DNA of 49,003 nucleotides from contig SLAV01000168.1 in the NCBI GenBank assembly GCA_007126655.1, positions 1 to 49,003 on the forward strand, in the 5' to 3' direction. This DNA is from Haloferula sp. Lineage in GTDB: Bacteria > Verrucomicrobiota > Verrucomicrobiia > Verrucomicrobiales > Akkermansiaceae. The notes beneath the pieces were generated by a model that saw nothing but the letters and a program-made list of their open reading frames with translations, searched no databases and was not told the origin of the DNA. A program made the translations under genes and the position numbers. Each line of letters opens with the position of its first letter. The stretch's first letter is position 1. Below, piece after piece: positions 26,648 through 35,102 of this stretch.

Positions 26648-28471
26648 TCAAGGCCCGCCTGTATCGAGGCGGAAGAAGCGTCTGGGGCCAACCGGCGCGG
26701 GGACGCGAAAACGCAGGAGATGGAGCATGTCGCCGAGGTCGGTGGCATCGAGGAATTCGAGAGGTTTGTGTGACCATGCGGCGAGATCGGTGGACGTGCG
26801 GGGGTGCAGGGTGAAATCATCGGCATCGCTGGCGATGCGGAAGCTGAGGACGAGTTCGGAATCGGACAGGCCGATTGCGCTGAGATCTTCCGTGGCCAGC
26901 TCGAAAAAGGGGCGCGATTGCGGATTGAGCGGGTCGGTGCCGGCGGCGTATTCGAGGACGTTGGCCACGCCGTTTCGGTCGCCATCGCCAAAGGGATCGG
27001 CGAGCAGCGGGTTGCCTGCGGCCCATTCGGCGTAGCTCAGGCCCGGGCGCGTGCCTTGTACGCCGAGGCTGTCATTGAGTTCGTCAACGACCACCGGGTG
27101 GCTGGCCGCAACGTTCTGCAACTCATAGCGGAAGGTCGAGAGATCATAGAGATCCCGGTTGCTCCCGGACCGGATCAGCCGCCAGTCGGACGTCCGCACG
27201 GTGGTGAGTGATCCCCAGCGCGAGTAGGCGTGGCTTTTGCCGACAGCGAAGGGGTTCAGCAACATCGGGACGAGCGACTCGCCATCGACGGACGCCGGGG
27301 CCGATAGCCCGCAGAGTTCGGCGAGGGTCGGGTAGATGTCGAGGGTCTCGACGATGCCTTCGGCGGGCAGGCCGGTGAAGGCGGCGGGGCGCATGTCGGC
27401 GGGCGGGCGGATGATCAGCGCGGATTCGAGCGAGCGTTCGAGCACCTTGTGCTTGCCGATGGTGCCGTAGTCGTCGAGGCAAAAGCCATGGTCGCCCCAA
27501 AGGACAACGATGGTCTCGTCCGCCAGGCCGAGGGCGTCGAGTTCGTCGAGCACCTTGCCGATCTGGGCATCAACGTAAGAGACGCTGGCATAATAGGCGC
27601 GCCGCAGCAGGTCGCGGTCGTTGGTCTGGCTGTAGTTGTTGATTTCCCCCGAGTCGGTGACGGTGCCGGGGCTCGCTCCGGCGGGTGCGGCGGCGGGCAC
27701 CGGACCGGGGACATCTTCCGGCGGGTAGATATCCCAGTAGGCCTTGGGGGCGTTGAAGGGCAGGTGGGGGCGATAGAATCCGACGGCAAGGCAAAACCGC
27801 GTGCCGTCATCGGCGAACTCGCGGAGTTTTCCGATGGCGAACTGCGCCATCCGTCCGTCGGGGTAGGCCTCATCGGGCAGGCTGTTGCCTTCGGCGTCCA
27901 CGCCGATTTCATAGGCCGGCGAACCGCCGCGGATGCGTCCGGTGCCGTCGGCATAGACCAGCACCGGATGGTATTGGGCGCCCCAGATGCCATGGTCGTA
28001 AACCACCTCGTCCCAGGAAAAACGCATTTCGGGGTAAGCGACCGAGCTGCGGCCCGAGTCTTTGTTAACCGGAAAATTCCAGCGATAGCCGTCGGCCTCG
28101 TGGGTGACCTTGCCGATCACTGCGGTGTGCCAGCCGTTGCGGCGCAAGAGATCGACCCAGCTCTCCGGCTCGGCCGGGAGCGAGGTGGGCATGAGGTTGA
28201 AAGCGTCGTTGGTGATGCTGGTGCCACCGGACGGCCTGCGTCCGGTCAACATCGCGTAGCGCGAGGCCCCGCAGGTGGGGACCTGGACGTAGTGGTTGCG
28301 GAACATCCGGCCTTCGGCGGCCAGCTGGTCCATGTGCGGGGTGATCATGTGGGTTTCACCGTAGGCCCCGAGATCAGGCCGCAGGTCGTCCACCGAGATG
28401 AAGAGGACGTTGGGTTCCGCCGCGATGGTGAACGTGGCGGACGCGCAGAGCGACAAGAGTGAGCGGATCAT
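26648..28471 (-). CDS. Secreted sulfatase, iduronate-2-sulfatase-like, with C-terminal secretion-type tail
   Basis: A 607-residue sulfatase with a signal peptide (MIRSLLSLCASATFTIAA). The metal-binding pair is in ISVDDLRPDLGAYG (residues 28-29), an arrangement seen in iduronate-2-sulfatase and choline-sulfatase relatives. The signature is CGASRYAMLTGRRP, with Cys67 as the formylglycine precursor and Ala in place of Pro at the third position. FCLAVGFYRPHLPF and VLWGDHGFCLDDYG are further family segments. After about residue 470 comes a GDGDRNGVANVLEYAAGTDP calcium-binding linker, then a beta-rich tail ending RRFFRLDTG, common in Verrucomicrobiota secreted proteins. The ATG at 28471 overlaps the esterase stop (ATGA), so the two are translationally coupled. 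Between it and typA (26489-26647) I see nothing but a hydrophobic remnant-like reading. Confidence 0.9.
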   Translation of the reverse strand: MIRSLLSLCASATFTIAAEPNVLFISVDDLRPDLGAYGETHMITPHMDQLAAEGRMFRNHYVQVPTCGASRYAMLTGRRPSGGTSITNDAFNLMPTSLPAEPESWVDLLRRNGWHTAVIGKVTHEADGYRWNFPVNKDSGRSSVAYPEMRFSWDEVVYDHGIWGAQYHPVLVYADGTGRIRGGSPAYEIGVDAEGNSLPDEAYPDGRMAQFAIGKLREFADDGTRFCLAVGFYRPHLPFNAPKAYWDIYPPEDVPGPVPAAAPAGASPGTVTDSGEINNYSQTNDRDLLRRAYYASVSYVDAQIGKVLDELDALGLADETIVVLWGDHGFCLDDYGTIGKHKVLERSLESALIIRPPADMRPAAFTGLPAEGIVETLDIYPTLAELCGLSAPASVDGESLVPMLLNPFAVGKSHAYSRWGSLTTVRTSDWRLIRSGSNRDLYDLSTFRYELQNVAASHPVVVDELNDSLGVQGTRPGLSYAEWAAGNPLLADPFGDGDRNGVANVLEYAAGTDPLNPQSRPFFELATEDLSAIGLSDSELVLSFRIASDADDFTLHPRTSTDLAAWSHKPLEFLDATDLGDMLHLLRFRVPAPVGPRRFFRLDTGGP

Positions 28472-31400
28472 GGGTTTTGCAGGTAAAGGGCGAAGCCGTT
28501 CAGGAGCAGGAAGTTGTCGGCACCGTCCGACTCGGTGGACCGGAGTTCAACGACCAGCGGCGAGCCGCCGTCGTGGGTGAATTCGAATTCCAATCGCGGA
28601 ATCTGGGTGTCGCTGATGAAGGTGGTGCCGATTCCGGAGCTGCCGAGGGACGTTCCCTGCACCGAACCCATGAGTTCGCCGCCGATGCGGGCCTCGATGG
28701 TGTTGGGCGTGGTGGGGCTCGCACCTTGGGCGAAGCCGAGCGGCCCGGTGGTGAGACTGTCGAGGTGCCACGAGCGGAAGATGTAGTCACCTGCGGCAAG
28801 ATTGTCGATTTCGAGGTCGATGGCCCCGCTGCGGGTGGCGATGAAATCGGATGCCAGGAAGGACAGCGAGGTTTCGCCGCCCGGGATGGCGCGGTTGTCG
28901 TCGCCGTTGCCGCCGCGGAATTCAAATTTCACGCCATCCGGCTGTGTGACCGTCACCTGCCGCGGACCGAAGGACTTGGTGTACGACGCCATGTTGTCCG
29001 CCTGGGTTGCGGATCCGCCGACGATCCGGAACAACGCCTGGCTGGGAGCGCCGAAGAAGTCATTGCGGTTGAAGTCGATGGCGAGCAAAGGCGGGCCGAG
29101 GCGTTCGAAGGGAGGCGGAGGGGGCGGAGGGGGCGCGTCAGTGAGGGTGAGCGTGATGTCGGAAAACTGGATCTGGTCGGCCTGCAGTTGGCTGGTGGAT
29201 AAGAACGAGATCCGGTTGAAAGTGGAGGTCGGGATCGTGCTGTCGAGAACGCTGTTGCTGGCGAAGACGACGGAATCCGCCGCGCGGATGATGTGGGCGT
29301 CGATCCGCATGCCGTCGGCGACACGCGTGATGGATAGCAGGAAGTCATAGGTGCCGTCGTTGAGGGCGGTGCCGGGAGCTGCGGACGATTGCAACTGGCT
29401 CGCCGAACCGCTGGCGGTTGAAAAGTAGGTTGTATCCGCGACAAGACGCTTCCACAAGCCACCGCCGGTCGTGTCGGCTCCGGCGGTGTGAATGTAGCCG
29501 AGCCAGCCGTTGTTGTCGCTGCTGCCCCCGGTATCGAACAAGCCGATGCGGAACCCGTTGGCGGATGAGTCAACTCCGACAAGCGTGGCCGAACCGGTGA
29601 GGGTCGCTTTTTGTCCAACTTCGTCGAGGCTCACCTCGGGGATCGCGGCGTATATCGACTTGCGGGCGGCGTTGCCCGGCGAGCCGTCGCCCATGGTCGG
29701 TGAATCAGTCCCGGCATTGCCCAGCACCATGGTGCTCCCCGGCGCATCGCGATCCACCCAGCCGGTGACCGGGCCGGTGACCCATGCATAGCCGACACCG
29801 TCATACATCGTGCGGCTGGTTCCGCTGGCACCGTCGATCCGCATGTCAACGAAAACGTCGATATCCGAACCTCCGGACACCGTGACATGGCCGAGGTACA
29901 CACCGAACATCGCATTTCTATCGTCGTTGCGTATCAGATTGACGCTGTTCGCGAAGGTCAGTTCCGCCGCATTGGTGACGTTGGCGGTGGTCGCACCGGG
30001 GACCGCGGGCTGTCCTGGAGAACTGTAGGTGGCGAGGTCGCCGGAGGTGAGGCCTGTGGCGATCGACCAGTTCTGGGATGTGCTTACCACCTGATCCCAG
30101 TAGAACGTCCAGATCTCGTAGGTGCCATCGGCGAGGCCGCTGATGCGGGTGGTCAGTTCGGGGATGTCTTCCGCACTGCCATCGGGCAGGGCTTGGAATA
30201 TGGTGTCCCCGTTGTAATCGGCGAGCGCACGATTGCTCCATCCGGTGTCTGAGGAAGAGCCGTCGGTATTTGCGATCCAACTTGTATCCCCTTGGCTGCC
30301 TCCGGTGGCGAAGGTGTTGCCGCCGGGGCCCGCGACCGCATCGACGTAGGTGATCTGCCCGGCGGATGGAGGTGGCGGCGGCTCATGGGTGTCCGCCAGG
30401 ACGCGCCCGGTGGCGGTTGTGATTTGGGAAAACGCGGCCTGGCTTGCGTTGAGGCCATCCGTCATCAGGAAGGCCACCCGGTTGTATTCGTATTTCGCGA
30501 GCGGCTGGTTGAGGAGGTTTTGGGCGGCATGGTGGGATCCACTGCCGTCGGTAAAGCGGACGGCAATGTCGAGATTGCCGCCATTGCGGGCGATCATCAG
30601 GGAGAACTCGAGGGGCGTGTCGGCGGGCAGCGTGGCGGCGGCTCCAGGGATCGGGCCGAGAGGGGTTCCGGCCGCGCTCTCGAAGGGATGATCCGAGCCC
30701 GAGCCGTCGCCTGCCGAAATTTCGGTGTCGGCGGTGGCAGGCGCTTCCGCCCGGATGCCGGCGTAGCCGGTGCCAACGCCCGGTGTCACCGGATCGTCAC
30801 CATGGAAGAGGCCGATGCGGAAACCGCCGCCGGTCAGCGGTGCGTCGAGGGTGACGGTGCCGGTCAGGCGGAGGAAATCGCCGTCGTCGAGGGCAAGCGG
30901 GTCGATGCCCGCCGCGATGGCATCGGAGCTGGCACCGGTGGTGACGGGTGAGGCGGTGGATTCGCTGCCGCCGGAAAATCCCGCGTCGCCGGATATGGTG
31001 GTCCAACCGCTCACTGGAGTGGGCGCTTCGTGCGGATCGTCGAGGTGGCCGAGCGAGACGAGGAATTCATCCATCGCGAAAACAGTGGCTCGATAGCCGT
31101 AGCGGATTTCGCCGCTGCTGGACGGAGCGAAGTTGAAGAAGCCGTGCGCCTGCTCCTGATAGAGATGGAGGTCGGAACGGACGCCCTCCGCTTCCATCAG
31201 GGCCTTGAAGTTTTTCGCAGTGGCGACCGGAACATGCACGTCGTCGGTTCCGAAGAAGACGATGGCGGGCGGAGTGGTCGCGGAGATGTTGTGCAGCGGG
31301 GAAATCTCCTCCCAATAGTCGCTCACTGTATTGTGGCCATAGCCGCCGGGGCCGTTGTCATAGACCGGATTGAACAGGACAAGGGCATCGGGGCGAGAGC

Positions 31401-31908
31401 TGATGGCGAGGTTCTCGCCGGATTCCTCATAGGCGCTCAGCGTGCCGGCGGCCGCGGCGACGTGGCCGCCCGCCGAGCCGCCACCGGCGATGATTCGATC
31501 CGGGTCGATGCCCAGAGACGCAGCGTTCTCGCGCAGGTAGCGGACCGCCGATTTTCCGTCCTTCACGGCCTCCTGCGGCGTGGTGCCGTGGAGGTTTTTG
31601 ACCCGGTATTCCGCCGCGATGGCGACCATGCCGCGCGATGCGAGGTATCCGCAATGCGGATAAAACTGGGTGATATTGCTGTTCACCCAGCCGCCACCGA
31701 AGAAAAAAACCATGGCCGGGCGGCGGTCTGCGGGATCATGGTCATCCGGGGTGAATACATGGAGGTTCAGCGTGACCTCCCCGCCTGTGCTGTTCAGCGT
31801 TTGCTTGAACGGAATCACCTGATCCGGCGTGAAGCCCGTGGCCACGGATGGGTGGAGGAGCGGGCACGCGGCTAGTAAAATAGTTAAGATGCGGATTTTT
31901 CTGATCAT
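28468..31908 (-). CDS. Secreted multidomain esterase containing a copied PEP-CTERM ectodomain
   Basis: A 1,146-residue exported protein. After the signal peptide (MIRKIRILTILLAACPLLHPSVATG) residues about 30-290 are an alpha/beta hydrolase of the BD-FAE/acetyl esterase type: FFFGGGW oxyanion loop, GGGSAGGH nucleophile elbow (Ser145), FFGTDDVHVPVA with the acid and QAHGFFNF with the His. Two related beta-sandwich modules follow (GGGFRIGLFHGDD ... NRVAFLMTDGLNA and NGFRIGLFDTGG ... NRISFLSTSQLQA), flanking a module whose DNA (29788-30353) is nearly identical to the PEP-CTERM gene downstream on the map. A last domain (LLAIDFNRNDFFGAPSQALF ... DNFLLLNGFALYLQNP) ends the protein. There is no PEP-CTERM sorting signal, so it is presumably secreted. 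Its stop overlaps the sulfatase start. Substrate unknown. Confidence 0.85.
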   Translation of the reverse strand: MIRKIRILTILLAACPLLHPSVATGFTPDQVIPFKQTLNSTGGEVTLNLHVFTPDDHDPADRRPAMVFFFGGGWVNSNITQFYPHCGYLASRGMVAIAAEYRVKNLHGTTPQEAVKDGKSAVRYLRENAASLGIDPDRIIAGGGSAGGHVAAAAGTLSAYEESGENLAISSRPDALVLFNPVYDNGPGGYGHNTVSDYWEEISPLHNISATTPPAIVFFGTDDVHVPVATAKNFKALMEAEGVRSDLHLYQEQAHGFFNFAPSSSGEIRYGYRATVFAMDEFLVSLGHLDDPHEAPTPVSGWTTISGDAGFSGGSESTASPVTTGASSDAIAAGIDPLALDDGDFLRLTGTVTLDAPLTGGGFRIGLFHGDDPVTPGVGTGYAGIRAEAPATADTEISAGDGSGSDHPFESAAGTPLGPIPGAAATLPADTPLEFSLMIARNGGNLDIAVRFTDGSGSHHAAQNLLNQPLAKYEYNRVAFLMTDGLNASQAAFSQITTATGRVLADTHEPPPPPSAGQITYVDAVAGPGGNTFATGGSQGDTSWIANTDGSSSDTGWSNRALADYNGDTIFQALPDGSAEDIPELTTRISGLADGTYEIWTFYWDQVVSTSQNWSIATGLTSGDLATYSSPGQPAVPGATTANVTNAAELTFANSVNLIRNDDRNAMFGVYLGHVTVSGGSDIDVFVDMRIDGASGTSRTMYDGVGYAWVTGPVTGWVDRDAPGSTMVLGNAGTDSPTMGDGSPGNAARKSIYAAIPEVSLDEVGQKATLTGSATLVGVDSSANGFRIGLFDTGGSSDNNGWLGYIHTAGADTTGGGLWKRLVADTTYFSTASGSASQLQSSAAPGTALNDGTYDFLLSITRVADGMRIDAHIIRAADSVVFASNSVLDSTIPTSTFNRISFLSTSQLQADQIQFSDITLTLTDAPPPPPPPPFERLGPPLLAIDFNRNDFFGAPSQALFRIVGGSATQADNMASYTKSFGPRQVTVTQPDGVKFEFRGGNGDDNRAIPGGETSLSFLASDFIATRSGAIDLEIDNLAAGDYIFRSWHLDSLTTGPLGFAQGASPTTPNTIEARIGGELMGSVQGTSLGSSGIGTTFISDTQIPRLEFEFTHDGGSPLVVELRSTESDGADNFLLLNGFALYLQNP
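29788..30353 (-). repeat. Copy 1 of a ~565-bp duplicated domain (inside the esterase gene)
   Basis: This stretch encodes the module running from TYVDAVAGPGGNTF to DGVGYAW and matches 32102-32664 at roughly nine bases in ten by eye, including most third codon positions. The only length difference noticed is one Ser codon (GSSSDTG against GSSDTG). The most diverged piece is around the NLIRNDDRNAM segment. Confidence 0.9.
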
Positions 31909-31942
31909 GCGCTTTCGTCGAGGGAAGACGGATTCTTGAAAC

Positions 31943-31974
31943 GAAAAATGGCACCGGGCAGGTTGCCCGGCACC
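31943..31974 (-). terminator. Rho-independent terminator candidate after the PEP-CTERM gene
   Basis: Read on the minus strand, TGCCGGGCA-acc-TGCCCGGTGCC forms a hairpin with a perfect seven-pair core (CCGGGCA/TGCCCGG) and three-base loop, followed at once by ATTTTTCG. It lies 50 bases after the PEP-CTERM stop and 35 bases before the esterase start, so it would end or attenuate transcription between them. Confidence 0.65.
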
Positions 31975-32024
31975 ATGGTAGCGGGGTTGCGATGACCGGT
32001 GATTGCCCCACGGGATGCGGCATT

Positions 32025-32732
32025 TCAGTGCCGACGGCGGCGCAGGAGAAGCAGAGCGCCCAGACTTCCTGCCAAAACGGTGGAAGGCTCGGGTATCAGT
32101 GCGTATCCGACACCGTCATACAACGTGCGGCTGGTTCCGCTGGCACCGTCGATCAGCATGTCAACGAAAACGTCGATATCCGAACCTCCGGATACCGTGA
32201 CTTGGCCGAGATACACGCCGAACATTTGGTTGTTACCGTTGTTGCGCGTGACATTGGGGTTGTTCGCGAAGCTCAGATCCGCCGCATTGGTGACGTTGAC
32301 GGTGGTCGCACCGGGGACCGCTGGCTGGCCCGGAGAGCTGTAGGTGGTGAGGTCGCCGGAGGTGAGGCCTGTGGCGATCGACCAGTTCTGGTCTGTGCTA
32401 ACCACCTGATCCCAGTAGAACGTCCAGATTTCGTAGGTGCCATCGGCGAGGCCGCTGATGCGGGTGGTCAGTTCGGGGATGTTTTCCGCGCTGCCATCGG
32501 GCAGGGCTTGGAATATGGTGTCCCCGTTGTAATCGGCGAGCGCACGATTGCTCCATCCGGTGTCTGAAGAGCCGTCGGTATTTGCGATCCAACTTGTATC
32601 CCCCTGGCTGCCTCCGGTGGCGAAGGTGTTGCCGCCGGCGCCCTCAAGCGCATCGACGTAGGTAATGGTAAAGGCGGCGTGGGCGGGAATCGCGATCAGG
32701 GCGGAGCTGAGGAGGATTGCAATGGTTTTCAT
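32025..32732 (-). CDS. PEP-CTERM sorted exported protein
   Basis: A 235-residue protein with a signal peptide (MKTIAILLSSALIAIPAHA), a single ectodomain of about 185 residues and a classic C-terminal sorting signal: PEPST (about residue 213), a hydrophobic stretch (VLAGSLGALLLL) and RRRRH. Proteins with this tail are recognised, cleaved and probably attached at the surface by an exosortase; no exosortase gene is seen in the window. The ectodomain (TYVDALEGAGGNTFATGG, GLADGTYEIWTFYWDQVV, GVYLGQVTVSGGSDIDVFVD) looks like a beta-sandwich. The same domain is embedded in the neighbouring esterase. A promoter candidate lies 25 bases upstream and a terminator follows, so it may be transcribed alone as well as with the esterase and sulfatase. 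Confidence 0.9.
   Translation of the reverse strand: MKTIAILLSSALIAIPAHAAFTITYVDALEGAGGNTFATGGSQGDTSWIANTDGSSDTGWSNRALADYNGDTIFQALPDGSAENIPELTTRISGLADGTYEIWTFYWDQVVSTDQNWSIATGLTSGDLTTYSSPGQPAVPGATTVNVTNAADLSFANNPNVTRNNGNNQMFGVYLGQVTVSGGSDIDVFVDMLIDGASGTSRTLYDGVGYALIPEPSTVLAGSLGALLLLRRRRH
32102..32664 (-). repeat. Copy 2 of the ~565-bp duplicated domain (PEP-CTERM gene)
   Basis: Covers nearly the whole ectodomain of the PEP-CTERM protein but neither its signal peptide nor its PEP-CTERM tail. It is in direct orientation with copy 1, about 1.75 kb away. Long blocks are identical, for example across the TDGSS-DTGWSNRALADYNGD region. Confidence 0.9.
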
Positions 32733-32756
32733 GGTTTCTCTGTGGTGCCTGTTGGG

Positions 32757-32786
32757 ATTTTATTCGAACGATCAATGGTCATTCAA
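32757..32786 (-). promoter_or_regulatory. Sigma-70-like promoter candidate for the PEP-CTERM gene
   Basis: On the minus strand TTGAAT (32786-32781) and TAAAAT (32762-32757) are 18 bases apart, in an AT-rich pocket just upstream of ATG 32732. The layout matches the candidate upstream of the esterase at 24343. The leader would be only about 20 bases. Confidence 0.4.
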
Positions 32787-32914
32787 CAGAATCGCGGAAG
32801 TATCACCAATAAAATTCAAATTTTGAGTCGATGCAAGGAATTGACTTTCGCGGTGAAAGAGCCTGTGGCCGGATCGGCCGCCTGCCTGTCGTGGCCCACG
32901 CGCCCCCGCACCGG

Positions 32915-33703
32915 TCACCATCCTTTGCAAAACGGATTCGCGACCCGCTCGGCACCAAGTCGCGTCGCCGGTCCGTGGCCAGGCAGCAGGAGGGTCGCAT
33001 CGTCGCGCCCCTCCAGCACCCGGCGCAGCGTGCCGTGGGCCAGATCATACGCGGTCCGGCCCTGGCAGCCGCCCATCGATCCGGCGAACAACGCGTCGCC
33101 CACCGCCAGAACCGGCGTGCCGAGCCCCTCGATTTCCAGCCCGAGCGCCGGATCCGCGTGTCCCGCGAGATCGTGCGCGGTGATGCCCAAGCCGCCGAAT
33201 TCCAGCGAATCCCCCGGCCGCATTTCCCGCCACTTCACTCCGCCGCCCGGTCCGTAAGCAGCCACGTCTAGCCCACGGAAAAGCCCGAGTCCGCCCACAT
33301 GGTCGCCGTGGTTGTGGGTGATGATGACCATGCCCACCGTCTCCGGCCCGCCATGATCAGCCAGCACCGCCGCCAGCGAGGCCTCGTCGCAGCCCGTGTC
33401 GATCAGGAGTTTCCCGCCGCCTCCCCCGCCGCCGACAAGCCACCCGTTCACCCGCTCTTCCTCCCCGAACGGCATGTCCAGCCGCCGGATCGCCGGGTGC
33501 GCGCCCGGCGGCGGTTCGTATCGCGGGTGAGCAGCCAGCGCCGCAGCGTCCAGGCCGAGCACCGGAGCCAGCGCCCGAGCCGCCTCCTCGTTCCAGTGGC
33601 CGTCCACCAAGCCGGTCACCGCGCCCTCCTCCTGGCCCGCGCGGGCCGCCGCCTCGCCGGGCGCGAGTTCCAGTCCGCGCAGCGCCTTGCGGATCACATA
33701 CAT
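32915..33703 (-). CDS. Metallo-beta-lactamase-fold hydrolase with N-terminal helical domain
   Basis: A 262-residue cytoplasmic protein. The start at 33703 is decided by GAGGA seven bases upstream (33715-33711); a longer frame begins at 33721 or 33760. Residues 1-60 are helical and read like a small helix-turn-helix or XRE-type unit (GEAAARAGQEEGAVTGLVDG, NEEAARALAPVLGLDAAAL). A proline linker leads to the metallo-beta-lactamase fold: LLIDTGCD, the zinc motif HNHGDH (130-135), a later His in DLAGHADPALGLEIEG, AVGDALFAGSMGG and LLLPGHGPATRLG. This ligand pattern fits glyoxalase II-like or related thiolesterase hydrolases. The substrate is unknown. It lies downstream of the M42 peptidase gene, 178 bases apart, on the same strand; that gap shows no clear feature. 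Confidence 0.82.
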   Translation of the reverse strand: MYVIRKALRGLELAPGEAAARAGQEEGAVTGLVDGHWNEEAARALAPVLGLDAAALAAHPRYEPPPGAHPAIRRLDMPFGEEERVNGWLVGGGGGGGKLLIDTGCDEASLAAVLADHGGPETVGMVIITHNHGDHVGGLGLFRGLDVAAYGPGGGVKWREMRPGDSLEFGGLGITAHDLAGHADPALGLEIEGLGTPVLAVGDALFAGSMGGCQGRTAYDLAHGTLRRVLEGRDDATLLLPGHGPATRLGAERVANPFCKGW

Positions 33704-33710
33704 GAAATTG

Positions 33711-33715
33711 TCCTC
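33711..33715 (-). promoter_or_regulatory. Shine-Dalgarno site that sets the start of the metallo-beta-lactamase-fold gene
   Basis: GAGGA on the minus strand, seven bases before ATG 33703. Most genes in this window lack such a clear site. It lies inside the coding stretch that the longer start at 33721 would use, which argues against that start. Confidence 0.6.
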
Positions 33716-33881
33716 AAGCATCGGATGGGATATTTGGTTTGAATCCAGGGTTCCGCACATCGAGGCGGCCGAACTACAACATGGGCAATTTCGCCGGAAT
33801 CACCGTGCACGGCAGGAAACAGGATAGCCAACAGCTGCGGTTTGTCCATGCTTCGGGTCGGACGGTGCGGGAAAATCGATG

Positions 33882-34976
33882 CTACGCCTCGCCGCCGGTC
33901 TCCAGCCGCTGATGGAAGTCGTCGCCCGCATCCAGCCCGGACACGAACCCCGCCAGCAGGTCGATGGTGCGCTCGATGTCGTCGAGGTGCGCCGTCTCCA
34001 CCACCGAGTGCATGCACCGCAGTGGCAGCGAGACCAGCGCGCTCGGCACCCCCTTGCGGACCGGGAAGATCTTGTCCGTGTCCGTCCCCGTGAACCGCGA
34101 ACTCGACTCGTGCTGAACCGGCAGTTCCGCCTTTTCCGCCACATCCATCAGGCGGCGCACCACCAGCGGGTGGTTCGCCGTGCCGTGCGTCAGCGTCGGC
34201 CCGCCGCCGAGTTTCACCTTGCCGAATTTCGCCGCCTCGATGCCCGGCGTGTCCGTGGCGTGCGTCACGTCGAGGCACAGGCACACGTCCGGCTTGAGCC
34301 GGTAGGTGGCCATCACCGCGCCGTGTCCGCCCACCTCCTCCTGCACCGCGTTCAGGCACACCAGCGTGAACGCCGGCTTGCGCTTCGCCCCGGCCACCCG
34401 TTGCAATACTTCGGCGATGATGTAGCCGCCGATCCGGTTGTCCAGCGCCCGCGAGACAATCCGCTTGTTCGCCATCTCCATCGGCCCGTCCTGATAAACC
34501 GCCGGATGGCCCACCCGGATGCCGAGCTTCGCCACCTCATCAGGCTCCGAAGCGCCCACATCCACCCAGAGTTCGTGGACCTCCGGCACCTTCTCGCTGC
34601 CCGAAGCGTCGCGTCTAAGGTGGATCGCCGTGTTGCCGATCACCCCCTTCACCACGCCCTTGTCACCGAGGATTTGCAGCCTGCGACCGCGCCCCGTCGC
34701 CGCGTCGGAACCGCCCACCCGGTCGAGCCACAGAAACCCGTTCTCATCGATGTGCTTCACCATGTAGCCGATCTCATCCGCATGTGCCTCCAGCATCACC
34801 ACGCGGTCGGTCCTGCCCTCCACCACCGCCCACGTCGATCCGTATGCGTCGCACTCCACCGCCGCCGCGTGCGGGCGCACCCGCTCCGCCCACACCCGCT
34901 GCCCCGGCATCTCGAACCCGGTCGGAGACGGGGTTTCCAAAAGCGATTTCAAAAACGTGAGGTCCGATTTCGTCAT
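33882..34976 (-). CDS. M42 family metallopeptidase (glutamyl/deblocking aminopeptidase type)
   Basis: A 364-residue cytosolic aminopeptidase that would trim peptides as a large tetrahedral complex. The start is ATG 34976 (MTKSDLTFLKSLLETPSPTGFE); the frame upstream runs into REP sequence. Dinuclear metal motifs are visible: MLEAHADEIGYMV (His65 and Asp67), the bridging Asp in SRALDNRIGGY, the catalytic Glu pair in NAVQEEVGGHGA, Asp in CLDVTHATDTPG and the C-terminal His in LRCMHSVVETAHLDDI. Length and order match M42. It is followed on the same strand by the metallo-beta-lactamase-fold gene. A REPIN unit occupies the space upstream, between it and the RAYT gene. Confidence 0.92.
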   Translation of the reverse strand: MTKSDLTFLKSLLETPSPTGFEMPGQRVWAERVRPHAAAVECDAYGSTWAVVEGRTDRVVMLEAHADEIGYMVKHIDENGFLWLDRVGGSDAATGRGRRLQILGDKGVVKGVIGNTAIHLRRDASGSEKVPEVHELWVDVGASEPDEVAKLGIRVGHPAVYQDGPMEMANKRIVSRALDNRIGGYIIAEVLQRVAGAKRKPAFTLVCLNAVQEEVGGHGAVMATYRLKPDVCLCLDVTHATDTPGIEAAKFGKVKLGGGPTLTHGTANHPLVVRRLMDVAEKAELPVQHESSSRFTGTDTDKIFPVRKGVPSALVSLPLRCMHSVVETAHLDDIERTIDLLAGFVSGLDAGDDFHQRLETGGEA

Positions 34977-35022
34977 GCCCGGATTCAAGCACGCAAACCC
35001 CGCCTGGCAAGCCGCAGCATCC

Positions 35023-35102
35023 GTAGGCGCGGTCGTGAGACCGCGACAGCCCGCACCCGCCAACCAACTCCACCCCCACCCCATTCTCACGAACGGGCCT
35101 AC
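35023..35102. repeat. REPIN-like unit beside the RAYT 3' end
   Basis: An 80-base unit: GTAGGCGCGGTCGTGAGACC at the left, a C-rich spacer (CCAACCAACTCCACCCCCACC), and TTCTCACGAACGGGCCTAC at the right, which is an inverted REP of the same type. The RAYT stop codon TAG (35101-35099) lies inside the right-hand REP. Confidence 0.88.

Noticed and set aside
33694-33849. Short ORF of about 51 codons overlapping the start of the metallo-beta-lactamase-fold gene
   Set aside because: No family resemblance, no ribosome binding site and ordinary length for chance in high-GC DNA.
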